From: an uncultured Bryobacteraceae bacterium
Lineage (GTDB): Bacteria; Acidobacteriota; Terriglobia; Bryobacterales; Bryobacteraceae
Direction of reading: 5' to 3'
Length of the DNA: 7,203 bases
Assembly: GCA_937921835.1 (NCBI GenBank)
Contig: CAKZVG010000092.1
Location: 1 to 7,203 of the forward strand
The notes under the pieces were generated by a model, which did no database searches, was not told the DNA's origin, and worked only from the letters and a program-made list of their open reading frames with translations. The first letter of the stretch is position 1; every line of letters starts with the position of its first letter. Shown here piece by piece: positions 1-4,807 of the stretch. The translations under genes and the position numbers were made by a program.

Positions 1-353
<353 letters not shown>

Positions 354-361
354 ATCCGGCC

Positions 362-375
362 GGCGGCGGCCCGCC
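362..375 (+). terminator. Possible GC hairpin after the receptor gene
   Basis: Nine bases after the receptor stop codon, GGCGG (362-366) can pair with CCGCC (371-375) around a four-base loop. A second possible pairing links the GCCGGC copies at 359-364 and 392-397. No T-tract follows, so this is at best a weak or factor-assisted terminator, and such short GC stems occur by chance in DNA this GC-rich. Apart from this and the promoter-like box, I see nothing in the gap 354-443. Confidence 0.22.
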
Positions 376-431
376 CTCGCACGCTGCCCGCGCCGGCTGC
401 CATTCGCCAACGGCGCGGGTGGCCGATCGCA

Positions 432-437
432 TATAGT
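432..437 (+). promoter_or_regulatory. Candidate -10 box (TATAGT) for a leaderless sulfatase transcript
   Basis: TATAGT differs from the sigma-70 -10 consensus at one position and sits in an AT-rich spot (CATATAGT) within otherwise very GC-rich sequence. Its last base is followed by six bases and then the ATG at 444, so a transcript starting the usual distance downstream of the box would begin at or next to that ATG. No convincing -35 hexamer is seen 16-18 bases upstream. The absence of any Shine-Dalgarno sequence before the gene is consistent with a leaderless message. This is an inference from spacing alone. Confidence 0.35.
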
Positions 438-443
438 GTGAGC

Positions 444-1856
444 ATGGGCAGCAGGTTCACGCGCCGTGCGATGCTTCTCCAGCCGCTGGCCTTCGCGCAG
501 GCGCAGCGCCGCCAGCCGGTGAACGTAATTCTCATCCTGGCTGACGACCTCGGGTGGACGGATCTGGGCTGCTATGGCAGCCGTTTCTATCAGACGCCGA
601 ACATCGACCGCCTGGCGGCCGAAGGCATGCGCTTCACGCAGGCGTACTCGGCCTGCACGGTCTGCTCGCCGTCGCGGGCCGCGATTCTCACCGGCAAGTA
701 TCCGGCGCGGCTGCATCTGACGGATTTCATCCCGGGCGCGAGGTTTTCCTGGGCCAGGCTCCGGCCGCCCGACTGGACGGCGCGCCTTCCGCTCGAAGAG
801 CGCACGCTGGCGGAAGCGCTGAAACCGCGCGGGTACTCGAGCGCCAGCATTGGCAAATGGCATCTGGCCGCGCTCACCGGCAGCGAGGCGTATTATCCGG
901 AAAAGCAGGGATTCGACCGCAACGTGGCCGGCACCTTCCGCGGCCTGCCGCCGAGCTATTTCTCTCCTTACCGGATCGACACCCTCCCCGACGGGCCTAA
1001 GGGCGAGTATCTCACCGACCGCGAAGTCACCGAAACCCTGCGCTTCATCGACGAGCACCAGGACCGGCCCTTCTTCGTCTACCTGCCGCACCACACCGTG
1101 CACACCCCCGTGCAGGCGAAAGCGGAGACGATCGAGCGCTACCGCCGGAAGTCGCAAACCGGCGCTGCGCATCATCATCCGGTTTACGCCGCGATGATCG
1201 ACAGCCTGGACGAGAACGTGGGGCGGGTGCTGCGGCGGCTTAAGGAAACCGGGCTGGACCAGCGGACCGCCGTGATCTTCACCTCCGACAACGGCGGACT
1301 CCTTTCCTACACGTCCAACGCGCCGTTGCGCGCGGGCAAGGGGTCGGCCTATGAAGGCGGCGTGCGCGTTCCCCTCATCGTCCGCTGGCCGGGAGTGACC
1401 GCTCCCGGGTCCGAGTGCGGCGTGCCGGTGATCGGAATGGATCTTTACCCGACGGTTCTCGACATGGCCGGCGCTTCGCTTGAGCCCGGCCAGACCGTCG
1501 ATGGCGTGAGTCTGGGGCCGCTGCTTGCGGGCGGCGGCAAGCGGTCGCAGAACTGGCGGCGGGAGGCCCTTTACTGGCACTATCCGCACTACCACACGGG
1601 TGGCGCCACGCCCTACAGCGCCGTGCGATGGGGCGACTGGCGCATGGTCGAGTTTCAGGAAGACGGCCGCGTGGAGTTGTACAACCTCAAGGACGACGTG
1701 GGCGAATCCCGGGATCTCTCAAAGAAGCTGCCGGAGAGAACCCGCGAACTCCGTGAGCGGCTGCATGCCTGGCGGAAAGAAGTTGGCGCGCAGATGGCCG
1801 TCCCGAATCCCAATTACGATCCGGCGCGCGAGCGGGAGAACGAACGCCGCAGGTAA
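444..1856 (+). CDS. Type I sulfatase, arylsulfatase A / GALNS-like, Tat-type leader
   Basis: A 470-residue formylglycine-dependent sulfatase expected to hydrolyse a sulfate ester outside the cytoplasm. Counting from the ATG at 444: a short leader with TRR at 6-8 followed by a modest hydrophobic stretch resembles a Tat signal; ILADDLGW gives the Ca2+ ligands D34-D35; CSPSR at 74-78 is the canonical motif in which C74 becomes formylglycine; GKWHL supplies K138 and H140; the HHTVHTP segment at 216-222 supplies active-site histidine; SDNGG gives D282-N283; and GKGSAYEGGVRVP gives K299. All expected catalytic positions are therefore present. The SDNGG and KGSxxEGGxRVP signatures place it with arylsulfatase A and N-acetylgalactosamine-6-sulfatase-like enzymes; substrate is not predictable. 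Length is normal for the family. A GTG at 438 would add two residues; ATG 444 is preferred because it fits the leaderless spacing, and neither has a Shine-Dalgarno. It heads a three-sulfatase run, with the next gene 26 bases downstream. Confidence 0.93.
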   Translation: MGSRFTRRAMLLQPLAFAQAQRRQPVNVILILADDLGWTDLGCYGSRFYQTPNIDRLAAEGMRFTQAYSACTVCSPSRAAILTGKYPARLHLTDFIPGARFSWARLRPPDWTARLPLEERTLAEALKPRGYSSASIGKWHLAALTGSEAYYPEKQGFDRNVAGTFRGLPPSYFSPYRIDTLPDGPKGEYLTDREVTETLRFIDEHQDRPFFVYLPHHTVHTPVQAKAETIERYRRKSQTGAAHHHPVYAAMIDSLDENVGRVLRRLKETGLDQRTAVIFTSDNGGLLSYTSNAPLRAGKGSAYEGGVRVPLIVRWPGVTAPGSECGVPVIGMDLYPTVLDMAGASLEPGQTVDGVSLGPLLAGGGKRSQNWRREALYWHYPHYHTGGATPYSAVRWGDWRMVEFQEDGRVELYNLKDDVGESRDLSKKLPERTRELRERLHAWRKEVGAQMAVPNPNYDPARERENERRR

Positions 1857-1869
1857 GGTCAGGCACATC

Positions 1870-1874
1870 AGGAG
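1870..1874 (+). promoter_or_regulatory. Ribosome binding site that sets the TTG start of the second sulfatase
   Basis: AGGAG lies eight bases upstream of the TTG at 1883-1885, ideal Shine-Dalgarno spacing. Further GA-rich sequence (GGGAG at 1876-1880) follows but is too close to the start. Because translation from this TTG begins directly with a near-perfect twin-arginine leader (NRRTFLQ), the rare TTG start is well supported. Confidence 0.7.
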
Positions 1875-1882
1875 CGGGAGAC

Positions 1883-3310
1883 TTGAATCGCAGAACGTTT
1901 CTTCAGACCGCCGCGCCCGCGGCCGTGGCGGCGGATCGTCAGGGCGCGGGCGCCTCGCAAACGCCGCGCGAAAGCCGTCCGAACGTCATCTGGCTCTTCG
2001 GCGACCAGCATCGCGGGCAGGCGCTCGGCTGCGCCGGCGACGCCAACGCCCGCACGCCCAATATCGACAACTACGCCGCGCTCGGCGTGCGGTTCGCCGC
2101 CGCGGTCAGCGGCTTTCCCCTCTGCTGCCCGTTTCGCGGCTCGCTGCTGAGCGGACGGTATCCGCACAAGTGCATCCCCGGCCATGAGTACCCGATGCCG
2201 GACGGCCAGCAGACCATCGCCCACGCCTTCGCCGGGCACGGCTACCGCACGGCGTATTTCGGCAAATGGCACGTGGACGGTTACAAGGAAGCCAAGGGCC
2301 GCGCGGCGATGCACATCGTACCGCCCGCGCGCCGGGGCGGATTCGAGACCTGGGTTGGCTACGAGAACAACAACAGCCAGTGGGACTGCTGGGTCCACGG
2401 CGGCAGCGGACGCGACGCCTTTCATTACCGCCTGCCGGGATACGAAACCGACGAGCTCACCAACCTGCTGATCAAGTACTTGAAGGAACGCGGCGAGGAG
2501 GCGCGCCAGAGCGCGGCGCGGCCGTTCTTCGCTGCGCTGTCGGTGCAGCCGCCCCACGATCCCTACGTTGCGCCGGCCGGGTTCATGGGCAAGTACAACG
2601 GCGCCGCCCTCCAGCTACGGCCGAACGTCGCGCATGTGGCGCCGGTCATCGAACGCGCCCGGCGGGATCTGGCGGGCTATTACGCCATGATCGAGAACTG
2701 GGACTGGAATATCGGCAGAATCCGCCGGGCGCTTGAGGAGACCGGCCTCGCCGGGAACACCCACATCCTGATCTTCAGCGATCACGGCGACATGCACGGC
2801 TCGCAGGGGCTGTTCCGCAAGACGAATCCGTATGAGGAGTCCATCCGCATCCCCTTTATCATCGCAGGCGAGAAGCAGCGCTACGAGGGGCGGATGACGG
2901 GCATCGTCACAGCGCCGTTGAACCACGTCGACATCGCTCCCACCACGCTCGGGCTCTGCGGACTGCCGAAGCCCGGCTGGATGGAAGGGACCGACTACTC
3001 GCACTACCGGCTGGCGGGCGGTCCGCGGCAAGGCGGCGATCCCGATTCCGCCTACTTGCAGTGCGTGATTCCCACCGGGCACGGAGACAGCATCAACAAG
3101 CCCTGGCGCGGCGTCGCGACGCGGGACGGCTGGAAGTACGTCTGCCTCGAAAACACCTCGTGGCTGATGTTCAACCTGAACGAGGACCCGTACGAACAGG
3201 CCAATCTCGCGTTCAACAACCGCTACCGCGCCGAACGCAAGAAGCTGATCGCCCGCCTCAAGCAATGGGTGGCCGATACCGGGGACCGCTTCGCGGTTCC
3301 GGAGGATTAG
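1883..3310 (+). CDS. Type I sulfatase with DQ metal motif and variant CCPFR active site, Tat-type leader
   Basis: A 475-residue sulfatase of the alkaline-phosphatase fold, starting at TTG with a good ribosome binding site. Residues 2-8, NRRTFLQ, match the Tat consensus (S/T-R-R-x-F-L-K), followed by an Ala-rich hydrophobic stretch. FGDQHRG gives metal ligand D41 with Gln in place of the usual second Asp, as in choline-sulfatase and phosphonate-monoester-hydrolase-like members. The active-site segment is LCCPFRGSLLSGRYPH: C81-C82-P83-F84-R85 satisfies C-x-P-x-R, so C81 should become formylglycine, but the common Ser is Phe. Other catalytic elements are intact: GKWH (K128, H130), PPHDPY (H225), SDHGD (D300-H301), and FRKTNPYEESIRIP (K313). 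The SDHGD and YEESxRxP signatures separate it from the preceding SDNGG-type gene, so it is not a recent duplicate. A Trp/Asn-rich stretch near 157-171 may help form the substrate pocket (inference). Sulfatase activity is likely; another ester substrate, such as a phosphonate or phosphate diester, is less likely but possible given the DQ/DH metal set. Confidence 0.92.
   Translation: MNRRTFLQTAAPAAVAADRQGAGASQTPRESRPNVIWLFGDQHRGQALGCAGDANARTPNIDNYAALGVRFAAAVSGFPLCCPFRGSLLSGRYPHKCIPGHEYPMPDGQQTIAHAFAGHGYRTAYFGKWHVDGYKEAKGRAAMHIVPPARRGGFETWVGYENNNSQWDCWVHGGSGRDAFHYRLPGYETDELTNLLIKYLKERGEEARQSAARPFFAALSVQPPHDPYVAPAGFMGKYNGAALQLRPNVAHVAPVIERARRDLAGYYAMIENWDWNIGRIRRALEETGLAGNTHILIFSDHGDMHGSQGLFRKTNPYEESIRIPFIIAGEKQRYEGRMTGIVTAPLNHVDIAPTTLGLCGLPKPGWMEGTDYSHYRLAGGPRQGGDPDSAYLQCVIPTGHGDSINKPWRGVATRDGWKYVCLENTSWLMFNLNEDPYEQANLAFNNRYRAERKKLIARLKQWVADTGDRFAVPED
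3301..3305 (+). promoter_or_regulatory. Shine-Dalgarno GGAGG inside the end of the preceding gene
   Basis: GGAGG at 3301-3305 overlaps the last sense codons of the second sulfatase (its stop is TAG at 3308-3310) and lies eight bases before the ATG at 3314. The three-base gap between stop and start, with the ribosome binding site inside the upstream gene, is the usual arrangement for translational coupling. Confidence 0.75.
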
Positions 3311-3313
3311 ACC

Positions 3314-4771
3314 ATGAGAACGACTCGCAGGGAATGGATCGGCGGCGCGCTGAGCGTGGTCGCTGCCGCCCAGACCGGCAAGCGGCGGCCGAACGTCCTG
3401 TTTCTCGCCGCCGACGATCTGAACGACTGGGTTGGCGCCCTGGGCGGGCATCCGCAGACGGTGACGCCGAACATCGACCGCCTGGCCGCGCGCGGGGTGA
3501 ACTTCCGTAAGGCCTACTGCCAAGCGCCCATGTGCAACCCCTCGCGCGCCAGCCTGATGACCGGACTCCGCCCCTCCACGACCGGGATCTATCAGAACAA
3601 CGATGTCTGGCGCGACGGCGCGCCGGATGCCATCACGCTGCCGCAGCATTTCATGCGCCACGGATACGCCGTGCTGGGCGGGGGCAAAACCTACCACGGA
3701 AGCCAGAACGATGCGGCGTCCTGGCAGGCTTACTACAACTTCGAAGGCTTCCTGCATCCGCCCAAGACGCCCGTGAACGGGCTGCCACAGGCCGGCCACT
3801 TCGACTGGGGTCCGCTGGACGTCAAGGACGAGGACACCGCCGACACCAAACTGGCGATGTGGACCGGCGAGTTCCTGCGCCGCAAGCATGACAAGCCTTT
3901 CTTCCTGGCCTGCGGCTTCTACCGCCCTCACCTGCCGTGGTACGCGCCGCGGAAGTACTTCGAGAAGTTCCCCGAGGACAGCATCCAGTTGCCTCAGGTG
4001 CTCGAGAACGACCTCGACGACGTGCCCAAGTCGGCCATCCGGAGCCTGCGGGATCACGACAACGTGACCTCCACCAAACAATGGAAGCGCGCCGTGGCAA
4101 GCTACCTGGCGTGTATTCACTATGCGGACGCCAACGTGGGACGGGTGCTGGAGGCGCTCGACGGCGGGCCGAACCGCGAGAACACGATCGTGGTGCTATG
4201 GTCCGATCACGGCTGGCAACTCGGCGAGAAGCAGCACTGGCGCAAGTTCACGCTCTGGGAGCGCTCCTGCCGGGTGTTGATGACCATCGCCGCGCCCGGC
4301 GTGGCGCGCGCCGGCGGGCAGTGCAATCGCACCGTGGAACTCCTGGATCTCTACCCCACGCTGATCGATCTGTGCGGCTTGCCGGCACGAGAGGAACTGG
4401 AGGGACGCAGCCTCCGTCCACTGCTTGAGAATCCCAATGCCCCCTGGGAGAGAGCGGCCCTGACGTCGGACGGTCCCGCCAAGATGAGCGTCCGCACGGA
4501 ACGCTGGCGCTACACGCGTTACCCCGACGGCGAGGAGTTGTACGATCACGACGCCGACCCGCACGAATGGCGCAACCTGGCATCCGAGCCCGGGCACGCC
4601 GCGCGCAAGCGGGAGCTGGCCGCGCTCCTGCCGGCCAATCCGGTTCGCAAGAAGCTGCGCAACTGGAGCAAACTCTCGCCCGAAGAGCAGCGGCTGCTGC
4701 CCCTGCCGCCCGGACGCCACCCGATGTCGGATGCACAGAACGATATCGGCTTGAAGCCGGTGCTGGAGTAG
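3314..4771 (+). CDS. Type I sulfatase, iduronate-2-sulfatase-like, Tat-type leader
   Basis: A 485-residue sulfatase whose signatures match the iduronate-2-sulfatase-like branch of S1 sulfatases. The leader has TRREWIGG at 4-11, a Tat-like motif, then a short Val/Ala-rich hydrophobic stretch ending near AAAQ (17-20). AADDLNDWVG supplies Ca2+ ligands D34-D35; CNPSR at 74-78 is a canonical formylglycine motif, followed by the branch-typical TGLRPSTTGIY; GKTYH supplies K125 and H128; GFYRPHLPW supplies H206; and SDHGWQLGEKQHW gives D298-H299, with K311 in KFTLWE. All core residues are present. The C-terminal ~45 residues (Lys/Arg-, then Pro-rich) extend past the usual small subdomain with no recognisable motif. 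Human iduronate-2-sulfatase acts on 2-O-sulfated iduronate, but bacterial relatives act on varied sulfated sugars, so no substrate is assigned. It ends the operon; the next gene is convergent, 36 bases away. Confidence 0.93.
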   Translation: MRTTRREWIGGALSVVAAAQTGKRRPNVLFLAADDLNDWVGALGGHPQTVTPNIDRLAARGVNFRKAYCQAPMCNPSRASLMTGLRPSTTGIYQNNDVWRDGAPDAITLPQHFMRHGYAVLGGGKTYHGSQNDAASWQAYYNFEGFLHPPKTPVNGLPQAGHFDWGPLDVKDEDTADTKLAMWTGEFLRRKHDKPFFLACGFYRPHLPWYAPRKYFEKFPEDSIQLPQVLENDLDDVPKSAIRSLRDHDNVTSTKQWKRAVASYLACIHYADANVGRVLEALDGGPNRENTIVVLWSDHGWQLGEKQHWRKFTLWERSCRVLMTIAAPGVARAGGQCNRTVELLDLYPTLIDLCGLPAREELEGRSLRPLLENPNAPWERAALTSDGPAKMSVRTERWRYTRYPDGEELYDHDADPHEWRNLASEPGHAARKRELAALLPANPVRKKLRNWSKLSPEEQRLLPLPPGRHPMSDAQNDIGLKPVLE

Positions 4772-4790
4772 CGGGGCGGCGCCGCTCCCG
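4772..4790 (+). terminator. Possible bidirectional GC hairpin between convergent genes
   Basis: The 36-base gap between the convergent stop codons contains CGGG (4772-4775) and CCCG (4787-4790) flanking the perfect palindrome GCGGCGCCGC (4776-4785). Together they can form a seven-pair stem with one bulged base and a four-base loop. Position right after the sulfatase stop and symmetry suit a shared terminator, but there is no T-run on either strand, so support is limited. Confidence 0.35.
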
Positions 4791-4807
4791 GGCCTCCCGC
4801 CCGCCCG

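Noticed and set aside
356..363. CCGGCCGG palindrome after the first receptor as an operator
   Set aside because: It is short, purely GC and expected by chance in this composition; no second copy is placed as an operator pair.
438..440. GTG as start of the first sulfatase
   Set aside because: It is possible, but it has no ribosome binding site, adds only Met-Ser before the ATG at 444, and lies directly after the TATAGT box, so a transcript from that box would probably not include it.
1868..2557. A 229-codon open frame on the - strand opposite sulfatase two
   Set aside because: It is codon-aligned antisense to a gene with intact sulfatase motifs, and the product is Arg/Ala/Val-rich with no family resemblance.
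2615..4120. A 501-codon open frame on the - strand across sulfatases two and three
   Set aside because: It is codon-aligned with both sense genes, which share a reading frame, so it stays open simply because the sense codons TTA, CTA and TCA are rare in this GC-rich DNA. The translation shows no recognisable domain.
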